From assembly GCA_963791805.1 (NCBI GenBank), contig CAWBTU010000003.1, positions 248,001-312,000 of the forward strand: a stretch of DNA of 64,000 nt. Direction: 5' to 3'. Source of the DNA: JACMJL01 sp963791805. GTDB lineage: Bacteria; Bacillota; Clostridia; Clostridiales; Clostridiaceae. Made by a program: the position numbers and the translations under genes. Positions 53,908-63,208 of this stretch are shown in pieces. How positions within the stretch are numbered: the stretch's first letter is position 1; every line of letters starts with the position of its first letter. Below the pieces are notes generated by a model. It did not search any database and was not told where the DNA came from. It saw nothing but the letters and a program-made list of their open reading frames with translations.

Positions 53908-55646
53908 TATATTTCACCTCCAATAGCACTAAACTTGCATACTTTAGTACAAAGCTCACAACCAACACAAAGTGTATTGTTTATTTCAGCTTTGTTACCC
54001 TTAAATACTATTGCAGGGCATCCAATTTTCAAACAAGCTTTACAGCCTTTACATAAATCTTTATTAATTTTTAGAGGTTTCTTTACCATATTTGCTCTTT
54101 TTAATAAAACACACGGCCTCTTTGTTATTATTAATGAAGGTTCTTCTGCTTGAGTCTCTTCCTTAACAATTCTTTCAAGATTCTCAATGTCATAAGCATC
54201 TACAGTTTGTATTCTTTTTATTCCTATTGCTCTTCCTAGTGCTTCAAAATCAAGGGCAAGAGTTGGCTCACCTTTTAAAGTATATCCAGTTGCAGGGTTT
54301 TCTTGATGTCCAGTCATTCCTGTTATTGAATTATCTAGTAAAATAACTGTAGTATTTCCTTTGTTATAAACAACATCAATAAGTCCTGTAATTCCTGAAT
54401 GTATAAAGGTTGAATCTCCTATAACTGCAACAGATTTCTTTGCAAAATCTTTGCCTCTAGCTTTTTCAAAGCCAAATGCCATTCCAATACTTGCACCCAT
54501 ACAAATAGATGTATCCATTGCACTTAATGGAGGGAAGGCAGCTAAAGTATAGCACCCAATATCTCCTGAGGCATGTATTCCTAGTTTTTTTAATACATAA
54601 AAAACGCCTCTATGATGGCAGCCTGGACATAAAATTGGAGGTCTACCTGGTATCTCCTGTAAAAAGCTAGGTTTCACTCCTTCTATAGTCTGACTTAGTA
54701 TTGCTTTTCTGATTATTTCAGGGTTTAATTCGCCGATTATAGGAATAACTTCTTTACCTATAACATTAAGTCCCCATGATTTTATTTTTTCTTCAAAAAT
54801 AGGTTCTAATTCTTCAATAACATAAACTTTCTCACATTTGTCTATAAACTCAGTGATTTTGTTCTTTGGAAGTGGATATGACAACCCAAGCTTAAGGAAA
54901 GATGCATTTGGCATAACTTCTTTTGAATATTCATAAGCTATTCCACTTGTAATAATACCTACCTTTAAATCTTGATATTCAACTTTATTTAGTTCTGTGC
55001 TCTCAGCAAACTCTTCAAGTCTTCTAAGTCTATCTTCTGCAATTACTCTTCTTTTCTTCGCAACTGCTGGAGCAACTATATATTTGTTTGGGTTTTGATC
55101 ATATTCTTTTAAAGCATGTTCTTCTTTCTCTCCCACATTAACAAGACTTTGTGAATGAGAAACTCTTGTGCTTAATCTCAAGATAACAGGTGTATCAAAT
55201 TTTTCGCTTATTTCAAGTGAAGCTCCAACAAAATCCTTACATTCTTGACTATCTGAAGGTTCTATTACTGGTATCTTAGCTGCAATACCAAAATATCTTG
55301 TATCTTGCTCATTTTGAGAACTGTGTTGTCCTGGATCGTCCGCTACAGCTATTACAAGTCCACCGTTTACACCTGGATATGAAATTGACATTAGCGGATC
55401 TGCTGCAACATTTAATCCTACATGTTTCATAGATACTATAGTTCTTGCTCCTGCAATTGAAGCACCTATTCCAACTTCTAATGCAACTTTCTCATTCGGT
55501 GACCATTCTGAATCAATATTTTCATATTTTGCAATATTTTCAGTTATCTCAGTACTTGGTGTTCCTGGATAACCTGCCGAAACCGTCACGCCAAATTCAT
55601 AGGCTCCCCTTGCAACGGCTTCATTACCTAACATTAATTTCTTCAT
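53907..55646 (-). CDS. iorA: Indolepyruvate:ferredoxin oxidoreductase subunit alpha
   Basis: A 579-residue subunit that binds thiamine diphosphate and two [4Fe-4S] clusters. It has SAGYPGTPSTEI, the TPP motif GDSTFIHSGITGLIDVVYN, and C-terminal ferredoxin motifs CKGCKACLKIGCPAI and CVGCELCTKVCKF. It degrades tryptophan-, phenylalanine- and tyrosine-derived 2-oxoacids. I chose the ATG at 55646, which has GGAAGGG 8 nt upstream; a longer frame to 55679 has none. Confidence 0.93.
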   Translation of the reverse strand: MKKLMLGNEAVARGAYEFGVTVSAGYPGTPSTEITENIAKYENIDSEWSPNEKVALEVGIGASIAGARTIVSMKHVGLNVAADPLMSISYPGVNGGLVIAVADDPGQHSSQNEQDTRYFGIAAKIPVIEPSDSQECKDFVGASLEISEKFDTPVILRLSTRVSHSQSLVNVGEKEEHALKEYDQNPNKYIVAPAVAKKRRVIAEDRLRRLEEFAESTELNKVEYQDLKVGIITSGIAYEYSKEVMPNASFLKLGLSYPLPKNKITEFIDKCEKVYVIEELEPIFEEKIKSWGLNVIGKEVIPIIGELNPEIIRKAILSQTIEGVKPSFLQEIPGRPPILCPGCHHRGVFYVLKKLGIHASGDIGCYTLAAFPPLSAMDTSICMGASIGMAFGFEKARGKDFAKKSVAVIGDSTFIHSGITGLIDVVYNKGNTTVILLDNSITGMTGHQENPATGYTLKGEPTLALDFEALGRAIGIKRIQTVDAYDIENLERIVKEETQAEEPSLIITKRPCVLLKRANMVKKPLKINKDLCKGCKACLKIGCPAIVFKGNKAEINNTLCVGCELCTKVCKFSAIGGEI

Positions 55647-55781
55647 AAATATAGCCCTTCCTTTATCAAATTCATACAATTTATTGTGTTCTACTAAAAC
55701 TATCCTTTAATTATACATCAATTTTTAAATTAATATCAATAATAATGTTTGCTTACTCTTAATTTGAAGCTGATTATACAT

Positions 55782-55822
55782 AAAAAAGAGGAGTACGCAC
55801 CAGTTATTGGCGAATACCCCTC
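55782..55822 (-). terminator. Terminator of the lon gene
   Basis: On the minus strand GAGGGGTATTCGCC and GGTGCGTACTCCTC form a stem of about 13 pairs with G-U wobbles and a 7-nt loop, followed by TTTTTT. Confidence 0.75.
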
Positions 55823-55859
55823 CACAGTAAGAATCATATATAAGTCTTTTTAGTTTCTA

Positions 55860-58241
55860 TTAGTTCGAATCAAAGCTTCCTTGAAAAATCTCTTTTGAAC
55901 TTATTATCTGCTCTAACCTAGGTAGTGAAATCCCTAAGGTTTCTCTTAGAACATCTTCTATAGTCTCCACTGTAATAATAATTATCTGATTTTTCACTTC
56001 TTCTGGCACGTCTTTTAAATCTACTAGGTTGTCCTTTGGAATCAGCACCTTAGTAATTCCAGCTCTTTGAGCACCTAGTAATTTCTCCTTTAATCCACCG
56101 ATTGGCAGAACAGCTCCTCTTAAAGTAATTTCTCCAGTCATAGCAAGCTTAGAATCCACCTTTATGCCTGTAACTAAGGATGCAAGTGCTGTAAACAGTG
56201 TGATTCCAGCTGAAGGTCCGTCTTTAGGCACTGATCCTGAAGGTACGTGAATATGAAGGTCTCTCTCTTTAAAATTTATCGTATTAGCAGCTAATCTAGA
56301 CTTTAGTAAACTCAATGAAATTTTAGCAGATTCCTGCATCACTTCGCCAAGCTTTCCAGTAAGGGTAACTTGTCCAGTTCCTGGCATGTCAGTAGCTTCA
56401 ATAAATAGAATCTCTCCACCCACAGGAGTCCATGCAAGTCCAGTAACAACCCCAATGGGATTAGTCTGTTGTGCCTTATCATGTCTAGATACTTGTCTTC
56501 CTAGTAACTCTTCCAATTGATCTCCACTAACTTTTAAAGGTAACTCCACCTTTTTTGATACTATTTTTTCTGAAGTTACTCTTGCTATACTAGCCAATTG
56601 TTTTTTAAGGCCTCTGACACCTGCCTCTAAAGTATAGTCGCTTATTATTTGCTTTAAGGTATCATCCTCAACAATTAATTGTTCATTAGTAAGTCCATGT
56701 TCCTCCAAAGTTGATGGTAACAAATAATTTTTTCCAATATGAAACTTCTCATTAATTGTATAACTAGATATTTGGATAATCTCCATTCTATCTAAAAGTG
56801 GTCCCGGTATACTTTCTACAGAATTTGCTGTGGCAATAAAGAAAACATCCGATAAATCGTAAGGAATATCTAAATAATGATCTGTAAAAGTATTGTTTTG
56901 CTCAGGATCTAGAACCTCTAGAAGAGCACTAGCAGGATCACCATTGTAGCCAGTCATCAGCTTATCCACTTCATCTAGAACAATAACAGGATTTCTTTCC
57001 CCAGCTTTTTTAATGCTCTGAATTATTCTTCCTGGCATAGCCCCTATATAAGTTCTGCGATGGCCTCTAATTTCTGCTTCATCTCTAATGCCACCTAGGC
57101 TTAGTCGTATATATTTTCTTCCAAGCACTTCAGCAATGCTCTTTCCTAAACTTGTTTTTCCAGTTCCAGGAGGACCTACTAATAATATAATGGAACCCTT
57201 CTTATCCTTTTTCAATTGCATAACAGCCAAATGCTGCAGTATTCTTTCTTTTACCTTTTCTAGTCCATAATGCTGCTCATCTAATATGCGTCTTGCTTCA
57301 CTTAAATCAATAGCTTTAGATTCTCCTGTAGTCCAAGGAAGTTGAACTAGCAAATCCAAGTAATTTCGAATAATATTATAATCTGAACTGTTAGGATTCT
57401 GAGATTCGTACTTACTTAGTTCATCCAATGCAATATTTTTCACATCTAAAGGCATATTAGCTTCTTCTATTTTTGAAAGATAATCTTTTTCTTTACGAGT
57501 TGTGCCTTCTTTTCCTTCATTTAATTCATTTTGAATTACCTTTAACTGCTCCCTAAGTACTGATTCTCTGTAACTCTTATTTGCTTTTTCTGAGAATCTT
57601 TCTGCCATCTCAAATTGGAGCTTGAGCGTTTCCTTTTGCTTTAGGAGATAATCCATAAACTTTAAGCATCTCTCTTTTAATGATCGGGTTTCTATTAAAT
57701 CATATTTCTCATCCTTGGAAATTGGCATATATTGAGCTAGATGTGCCATAAGCTTGTTCAAATCATTGATATCATCAACAGCCTTAACAAAAGCCTCAGA
57801 GCCCTTAAAGTTTTTACTGATTTCATGAGTAACTTTCTTTAAATACTCAACCATTGCTTCTTGACTCTTTTCATTAAAATCTACAATATCCGAAACTAGT
57901 TTATAATCTCCATGAATATTTTCTGTTCCTATATCAAGAGTTTTGATTTCAATTCGATCAACCACTTTAATTTTAACATGGTATCCTCCATCTACTTGCT
58001 CCACTTGATTAACATTAAAAATAACACCAATTTTGTGGAAGTCTTCTTCTTTTAATTCCTTTTGATTAAAATTCTGCTTTAAAGGTAATGCAATGCAGTC
58101 CATTTGTTCTTTTTCTAAATATTTAAGTCGTTGTTCACTATAGTTATTTATTTTAAGCATAGTCTCAGTACCTGGTAAAAGTACAACATCCGAAACTGGG
58201 ATTACAATTAATTCTTTATTTTTCTTATCAATATCTATCAT
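55860..58241 (-). CDS. lon: ATP-dependent Lon protease
   Basis: A 793-residue Lon protease: an N-terminal substrate-binding domain, a coiled helix region, AAA+ module with Walker A GPPGTGKT (about 350), sensor and arginine residues, and the C-terminal protease domain with the Ser-Lys dyad in KDGPSAGIT and GGLKEKLLGA. It degrades damaged and regulatory proteins. I prefer the ATG at 58241, 9 nt after GGAAGG; the annotated ATG at 58250 lies too close to the site. It is followed by tetR upstream in the same direction with a gap of only 22 bp. Confidence 0.93.
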   Translation of the reverse strand: MIDIDKKNKELIVIPVSDVVLLPGTETMLKINNYSEQRLKYLEKEQMDCIALPLKQNFNQKELKEEDFHKIGVIFNVNQVEQVDGGYHVKIKVVDRIEIKTLDIGTENIHGDYKLVSDIVDFNEKSQEAMVEYLKKVTHEISKNFKGSEAFVKAVDDINDLNKLMAHLAQYMPISKDEKYDLIETRSLKERCLKFMDYLLKQKETLKLQFEMAERFSEKANKSYRESVLREQLKVIQNELNEGKEGTTRKEKDYLSKIEEANMPLDVKNIALDELSKYESQNPNSSDYNIIRNYLDLLVQLPWTTGESKAIDLSEARRILDEQHYGLEKVKERILQHLAVMQLKKDKKGSIILLVGPPGTGKTSLGKSIAEVLGRKYIRLSLGGIRDEAEIRGHRRTYIGAMPGRIIQSIKKAGERNPVIVLDEVDKLMTGYNGDPASALLEVLDPEQNNTFTDHYLDIPYDLSDVFFIATANSVESIPGPLLDRMEIIQISSYTINEKFHIGKNYLLPSTLEEHGLTNEQLIVEDDTLKQIISDYTLEAGVRGLKKQLASIARVTSEKIVSKKVELPLKVSGDQLEELLGRQVSRHDKAQQTNPIGVVTGLAWTPVGGEILFIEATDMPGTGQVTLTGKLGEVMQESAKISLSLLKSRLAANTINFKERDLHIHVPSGSVPKDGPSAGITLFTALASLVTGIKVDSKLAMTGEITLRGAVLPIGGLKEKLLGAQRAGITKVLIPKDNLVDLKDVPEEVKNQIIIITVETIEDVLRETLGISLPRLEQIISSKEIFQGSFDSN

Positions 58242-58263
58242 ATAATTCATCCTTCCTTTTTCA

Positions 58264-58827
58264 TTATACTAACAATGAATCCTGTATAATTTTAATCATC
58301 TCTTGTAGTAATTCTGAACGTTCTTCTTCTCTTCTAGTCTGATTAATAGCAATAGACTTTATTGGATAAAATAATATTGCTATAAGGTTCTCATTTTGAA
58401 AATCCTTAATAATCCTTCTTGCTTTCATTTCATCTAATATACTATTAAGTCTATATACTCCTCTTAATTCTCTGCAATGACAAGCTAATGCCGGACAATT
58501 TGAGAACTGATCCACAAAGTGAAATATCTCTTCATTCTCTTGAATATAGTTATAATAACTTCTAACAAGAATTTCGATAAGTTGCTGTCCTTCCATGCTT
58601 TGATTAATTCTGCTGAGTAAATAAGCAAATATTTCTTCAGAATATCCTTGATATATATCCTGTAACATAACTTCTTTATTTTCATAATAAATATAAACCG
58701 TGGCTGGAGAAACCCCTGCTTTTTTAGCTATTTTCGAAATAGAAGTTCCATGAAAACCTTCTTCTAATATTAATTTAATCACAGCTTCCTTAATATTGTT
58801 CTGCTTTTCATCATCCTTTTTTCTCAT
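58264..58827 (-). CDS. TetR family transcriptional regulator
   Basis: A 187-residue regulator with an N-terminal helix-turn-helix (AVIKLILEEGFHGTSISKIAKKAGVSPATVYIYYENKE) and a divergent ligand-binding C-terminus. It precedes lon in a probable operon, which is uncommon, and it may control lon or an unlinked gene. An operator-like palindrome lies 27 bp upstream. AGAGGTG precedes the ATG. Confidence 0.88.
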   Translation of the reverse strand: MRKKDDEKQNNIKEAVIKLILEEGFHGTSISKIAKKAGVSPATVYIYYENKEVMLQDIYQGYSEEIFAYLLSRINQSMEGQQLIEILVRSYYNYIQENEEIFHFVDQFSNCPALACHCRELRGVYRLNSILDEMKARRIIKDFQNENLIAILFYPIKSIAINQTRREEERSELLQEMIKIIQDSLLV

Positions 58828-58853
58828 TTACTCACCTCTCTTGTATTCTATAA

Positions 58854-58871
58854 TAAACGAACATTCATTTA
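58854..58871. promoter_or_regulatory. TetR-like operator
   Basis: TAAACGAACATTCATTTA matches its own reverse complement at 14 of 18 positions and lies just upstream of tetR. A 9-bp arm separation typical of TetR is not needed to see the symmetry. It is likely the autoregulatory site. Confidence 0.5.
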
Positions 58872-59052
58872 TAGTCAAGTTCATTTAATACAGTACTTAA
58901 ATATTCATATTCCATATATTAACATTATATTAACTTTCACTATACATCCATTCCTATCCTAAATATGATGATATAATATTTAACATCTAAAATACACTTT
59001 TTTCCATGTGGATTTGTTTGAACTTTGTCTTTGAATCTTAAGGAGGTATACC

Positions 59053-60045
59053 GTGAATAAAAATAAGAAATTTAAATTAACTCTAATAACATGTTTTATA
59101 GTATACGAACTATTATTTACTTTAATAACAGCTCCATTTTATATCTACAAAGGACCCTTTAACAATTTTAAAAAAGTTGTTGTTGGAACTATTATGGGGA
59201 CTAGACATCAATATTTAGCAACTAAATTTTTATCAGCTTCAGAAATAGATAATATAACTAATCGAAGTGAAGTTATAAAAGAAACATCAAAAATTAATAT
59301 AAATGGAGTTTCAATAACAAAGAAAAAAAGCAACAATATTATTCGATACGATTTACATCCTGATTCAGGGAGATATGATGGCTATTTATTAGAAATCCCT
59401 AACCCTCTAAAAATAAAAGTAGCCTATACTAAAAAATTAAGAGTAGAAGGTGAGAAAACAAGTGAAATGGCAAAAGAACATAATGCACTTGCTGCAATTA
59501 ATGGTGGCGCCTTTCTAGATAACTTACAAAATACTTATGGAGGCTCTGCTGCTTTTCCAGGAGGATTTGTTATTTCAAAAGGAAAGGTTATTTTTAATGA
59601 TAGTAATAATGATACTAAGCAGAGCGTTACAGCCTTTACTAAGTCTGGAAAACTAATTGTTGGAAAATATAGTATAAATGAACTTAAAAAATATGATGTT
59701 TCTGAAGCAATTTGCTTTAGACCTCCTGTTCTGATAATTAATGGGAAAGGCCAAATCAGTAATAAGAATGCTGCTTCTGATGGGTTTCAACCCAGGACTG
59801 CCGTAGGTCAAACCGCAGATGGAACAGTTCTATTTTTAGTTATGGATGGTCGGAAAAACCTTATAAAATCTGGCGCAACACTTAAAGATGCTCAAGATGA
59901 ATTGTTAAAACACGGTGCACTTAATGCATCAAATTTAGATGGCGGCTTTTCAACTACTATGTACTATGATGGTAAAGTAATAAATAGCCCACACGGATGG
60001 AACGGAGAAAGGTATGTTTCTACAGCATTATACGTAGAACCATAA
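59053..60045 (+). CDS. Phosphodiester glycosidase (NAGPA/DUF2233) family protein, secreted or anchored
   Basis: A 330-residue protein with an N-terminal membrane helix (residues 9-28) and an outside NAGPA-type domain. Conserved motifs are AINGGAFLDN, FQPRTAVGQTADGTVLFLVMDGR and SNLDGGFSTTMYYDGKVINSP. The family cleaves GlcNAc-1-phosphodiester and is linked to exopolysaccharide or cell-wall sugar metabolism. It starts with GTG 5-6 nt after AAGGAGG and is paired with the next gene. Confidence 0.85.
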   Translation: MNKNKKFKLTLITCFIVYELLFTLITAPFYIYKGPFNNFKKVVVGTIMGTRHQYLATKFLSASEIDNITNRSEVIKETSKININGVSITKKKSNNIIRYDLHPDSGRYDGYLLEIPNPLKIKVAYTKKLRVEGEKTSEMAKEHNALAAINGGAFLDNLQNTYGGSAAFPGGFVISKGKVIFNDSNNDTKQSVTAFTKSGKLIVGKYSINELKKYDVSEAICFRPPVLIINGKGQISNKNAASDGFQPRTAVGQTADGTVLFLVMDGRKNLIKSGATLKDAQDELLKHGALNASNLDGGFSTTMYYDGKVINSPHGWNGERYVSTALYVEP

Positions 60046-60060
60046 AGGGAATTTAATAAT

Positions 60061-61095
60061 ATGAAAATAATTAAAAGAATAGTCCTTTGGAGTGCAATTA
60101 GTCTAGCTATACAAAGCTGTATATTCTTTGCTATTGACAAATATTATGAAAAATCATTATTAAACACTAAAGTTAAAGAAGTAAGGGTAGATAAGGCTAC
60201 TAAGCCAAATAAAAATTTAATAATTACAATCCCTAAAGATTCGAAAAAAATTGAAAGTTCCTACGATGGAAAATATCTTTCTTACTATCATCAAAACAAC
60301 TTAACCGTCATTAATACCTATGATGGAACTAGACATACTATAAATTCAGAACAAAACTCAGATTTAATTTATAATAAGTGGCTTCCAGATGTGAATTCAA
60401 TGTTTTTATGCGAAAGAGATTTATCAAAAATTAGAAGCATAAATGTTTTTACTTATGATGCAGAAAATAATAATAAACAAGCACCCACAGATTCTAATAA
60501 TCACAATATTGCCCTTATATTAAATGGTACAAAAGATAATATTGACGATGTAGAAATGTCTACAACAATGGGTATTATCTATATTAAAGCATTAAAAAGT
60601 AATGTAAAAAGTGATATTTTTAATATTAGTGTAAATGGAAATACTTCAACCATTTTTAATTCTAGAAGTATTGGCAAGACTGCTGTATTTATGCATAAGC
60701 CTAATCTAATTTACGAAGATACCACTAGTAATATTATAAAAATAACAAATTCAAAATGGAGCTTGAGCAATAAAGCTTGCTTAATAAATACGGATAGTGA
60801 AGATAAATTATATTTAGGTATTCTTAATGGTAGCAAGGTAATAAAAGTTTTATATGGCAATATAGAAAAACCAATTAGCACTTGGGCTAGCTTAAGTTTG
60901 CCAGACCCATTAGATAAAAATGATATTATTGTGACTAAACCTGGAAATATATATATTAAGAATACTTCAGATGGCAACATAACTGATAAAAAATCAAATA
61001 AAAAAATTACTTATAAAGGTACTTTACTAAGTCTAACTGATAAAGAAATACTCTCTATTGATAATAATAAACTAGTGAGAAAAGATTTAAACTAA
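60061..61095 (+). CDS. Membrane-anchored protein of unknown function
   Basis: A 344-residue protein with one N-terminal helix and a beta-rich, Asn/Asp/Lys-rich exterior. Repeated short motifs (SKKIESSYDGKYLSYY, DSNNHNIALILNG and NGSKVIKVLYGN) suggest a beta-propeller, but this is weak. It is 15 bp downstream of the phosphodiester glycosidase gene and probably works with it at the cell surface. No family is recognised. Codon use is like the neighbours. Confidence 0.55.
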   Translation: MKIIKRIVLWSAISLAIQSCIFFAIDKYYEKSLLNTKVKEVRVDKATKPNKNLIITIPKDSKKIESSYDGKYLSYYHQNNLTVINTYDGTRHTINSEQNSDLIYNKWLPDVNSMFLCERDLSKIRSINVFTYDAENNNKQAPTDSNNHNIALILNGTKDNIDDVEMSTTMGIIYIKALKSNVKSDIFNISVNGNTSTIFNSRSIGKTAVFMHKPNLIYEDTTSNIIKITNSKWSLSNKACLINTDSEDKLYLGILNGSKVIKVLYGNIEKPISTWASLSLPDPLDKNDIIVTKPGNIYIKNTSDGNITDKKSNKKITYKGTLLSLTDKEILSIDNNKLVRKDLN

Positions 61096-61124
61096 TATTG
61101 GTAACTTTTATAGATAAAATTGCG

Positions 61125-61171
61125 GGACACCCCTCTCTTATAAGCATGGACTTCGAAGATGAGGGGTGTCC
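61125..61171. repeat. GGACACCC hairpin repeat, copy 4
   Basis: GGACACCCCTC pairs with GAGGGGTGTCC; the loop holds CTTCGAAG and the 3' flank GGGTTTTCTTGGGCAAAT matches copies 1 and 2. It lies between the convergent unknown gene and deoD. Confidence 0.75.
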
Positions 61172-61200
61172 TGGGTTTTCTTGGGCAAATTGATTTTAAA

Positions 61201-61908
61201 TTAAAGAGTATGAACAGTTTCTAGTGCCACTTCTATCATGTCTTTGAAGGTTGTTTGTCTTTCTTCAGCGGTAGTAAGTTCACCTGTTATAAAATGATCA
61301 CTTACAGTTAATAATGCTAATGCATCAACATTAAACTTAGCTGCTGTTGTATATAACGCTGCAGCTTCCATTTCTACTGCTAAGCAACCAAAGCTAGCTA
61401 GATGCTTCCATGCATCTGGATTGTCTCCGTAAAATGTATCTGAACTAAATATATTTCCTACTTTAGGATCAAATCCTTTTTGAACAGCTATATCATAGGA
61501 CTTTTTTAGTAACTTGAAGCTTGCAGTTGGTGCAAAATCAATACCATTAAATCTAATTTTATTTATATTAGAATCCGTTGAAGCTGCCATACCAATTACT
61601 AAGTCTCTTACTTTAACACTTTCTTGATAAGATCCACAAGTACCAACTCTAATTAAATTCTTAACTCCATAACTCTGAATAAGCTCATTTACATAGATTG
61701 ATATAGAAGGGATTCCCATTCCTGTTCCCTGAACAGAAACTCTTTTGCCTTTGTAGGTTCCGGTAAAACCATACATACCTCTTACCTCATTGTAACAAAT
61801 CACATCTTGTAAAAAGTTCTCTGCGATAAACTTTGCCCTTAAAGGATCACCTGGTAATAATATGCTTTCTGCTATTTGTCCTTCTTTTGCATTAATGTGT
61901 ACACTCAT
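61201..61908 (-). CDS. deoD: Purine-nucleoside phosphorylase, DeoD type
   Basis: A 235-residue enzyme that splits purine nucleosides to base and (deoxy)ribose-1-phosphate. It has ILLPGDPLRAKFIAE, RGMYGFTG, RVGTCGSYQ and the substrate motif EMEAAALYTTA. It belongs to the hexameric bacterial type. It ends the deoB-MFS-deoD operon for nucleoside salvage, with AGGAGG upstream. Confidence 0.93.
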   Translation of the reverse strand: MSVHINAKEGQIAESILLPGDPLRAKFIAENFLQDVICYNEVRGMYGFTGTYKGKRVSVQGTGMGIPSISIYVNELIQSYGVKNLIRVGTCGSYQESVKVRDLVIGMAASTDSNINKIRFNGIDFAPTASFKLLKKSYDIAVQKGFDPKVGNIFSSDTFYGDNPDAWKHLASFGCLAVEMEAAALYTTAAKFNVDALALLTVSDHFITGELTTAEERQTTFKDMIEVALETVHTL

Positions 61909-61945
61909 TTAATTTCCTCCTAAATCATTATTATTTATTTTAATA

Positions 61946-63157
61946 TTAATTGAAGCATTTTTGATCTTGTCTTGAAAAATTAATATCTTTATTCTGCAAC
62001 AATATTATTGCTAAAAATATTAACACTACTATTATTCCTGATCCTGTATATAAATATTTAAATATTTCTCCATAGCCTTTACCTGCTGCACGATAACTTT
62101 GAATAATTGCACCCCATAAAAAGGAAAGTACAAACCCCCCTGAAAATCTAACTGAAGTGTAAAAAGAAACTTTTTGTGATGCATTTTCACTTACCACCTT
62201 AGAAAGATATATATTTAAGGTTGTAAAACCAAGCCCTACAAAGAAGGCAATCATAGAAACTGCAAATATACAAATATATATTGATGGCTGCAGAGCGAGC
62301 AATCCAACTCCAAATAGAAAGGCAGTAACAATTAAATTTCTAATACCTTTAAAGGATATTCTATTGAGTAAGAAAATAGGAGCAATAGTTCCAGCTGCGG
62401 TCATAATTTGTTCTATGGATAAAATAATTCCTGTTAAATAAACTGAAGAAAATATCTCCATATAGTATGCTAGATAAACCTGAATAGATGAAAATACAAT
62501 TTGAATCATAAATATCATTAATAATAAACTTATATATGCCTTCTTACTCTCTTTTACTTTCGTTTCCTTAGCTTGGATTTCCTCATGTTTTTTAGCTACT
62601 TCTTTTATATTAATAATAACATAAATTAAGGTTAAAGCAGCAATGGTTATTGGAATAATTAGAAATTGTTTAGGCGAATCAACAAACTTTCCAGCAATAA
62701 TTGCTGCAATTAATCCCCCAAGAGCTGCACCAAATTCGATGAGACTAAGTCCTACCTTTTCATCAGAACTTTCTTTAATCTCTGCTTTATTTAGTGATAA
62801 CAGTAACGGAAAAATCATAGCTTCTCCTATTCCTTCAATAAATCTTCCACCTATAAATTGATAATACTTAATACTACTTAACGCAACTATCTCTATACAT
62901 ATGCCGGATATCCAAAGTATTAAACTTATAATTAGTAATTTTCTAATTCCAACTCTATTAATAAATTTTCCTATTAACATAGCGAACATTATCATTGTAA
63001 GATACCCTACATTAGGTATCCATGAAATCTGTGAAACACTTACATTAAAAATATCTTGAATATGCTGAAGCATAGGCAGAAACATAACTACTCCAAATAC
63101 AACTATAAAGGACATTAAAAAGTCTACTACATAAATTTTATTTTTACTGTTTTTCAT
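61946..63157 (-). CDS. MFS transporter between nucleoside genes
   Basis: A 403-residue major facilitator with 12 hydrophobic segments, and GKFINRVGIRKLLI as the loop 2-3 motif. It lies between phosphopentomutase and purine-nucleoside phosphorylase genes, 51 bp from deoB and 37 bp from deoD, so uptake or efflux of nucleosides is plausible. The family is usually of drug or sugar transporters, so specificity is open. Confidence 0.8.
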   Translation of the reverse strand: MKNSKNKIYVVDFLMSFIVVFGVVMFLPMLQHIQDIFNVSVSQISWIPNVGYLTMIMFAMLIGKFINRVGIRKLLIISLILWISGICIEIVALSSIKYYQFIGGRFIEGIGEAMIFPLLLSLNKAEIKESSDEKVGLSLIEFGAALGGLIAAIIAGKFVDSPKQFLIIPITIAALTLIYVIINIKEVAKKHEEIQAKETKVKESKKAYISLLLMIFMIQIVFSSIQVYLAYYMEIFSSVYLTGIILSIEQIMTAAGTIAPIFLLNRISFKGIRNLIVTAFLFGVGLLALQPSIYICIFAVSMIAFFVGLGFTTLNIYLSKVVSENASQKVSFYTSVRFSGGFVLSFLWGAIIQSYRAAGKGYGEIFKYLYTGSGIIVVLIFLAIILLQNKDINFSRQDQKCFN

Positions 63158-63208
63158 AAATTCTCCTTTGTTTAAGATATTAGTTATAGAGGAAAGTAGC
63201 TATTTGCT

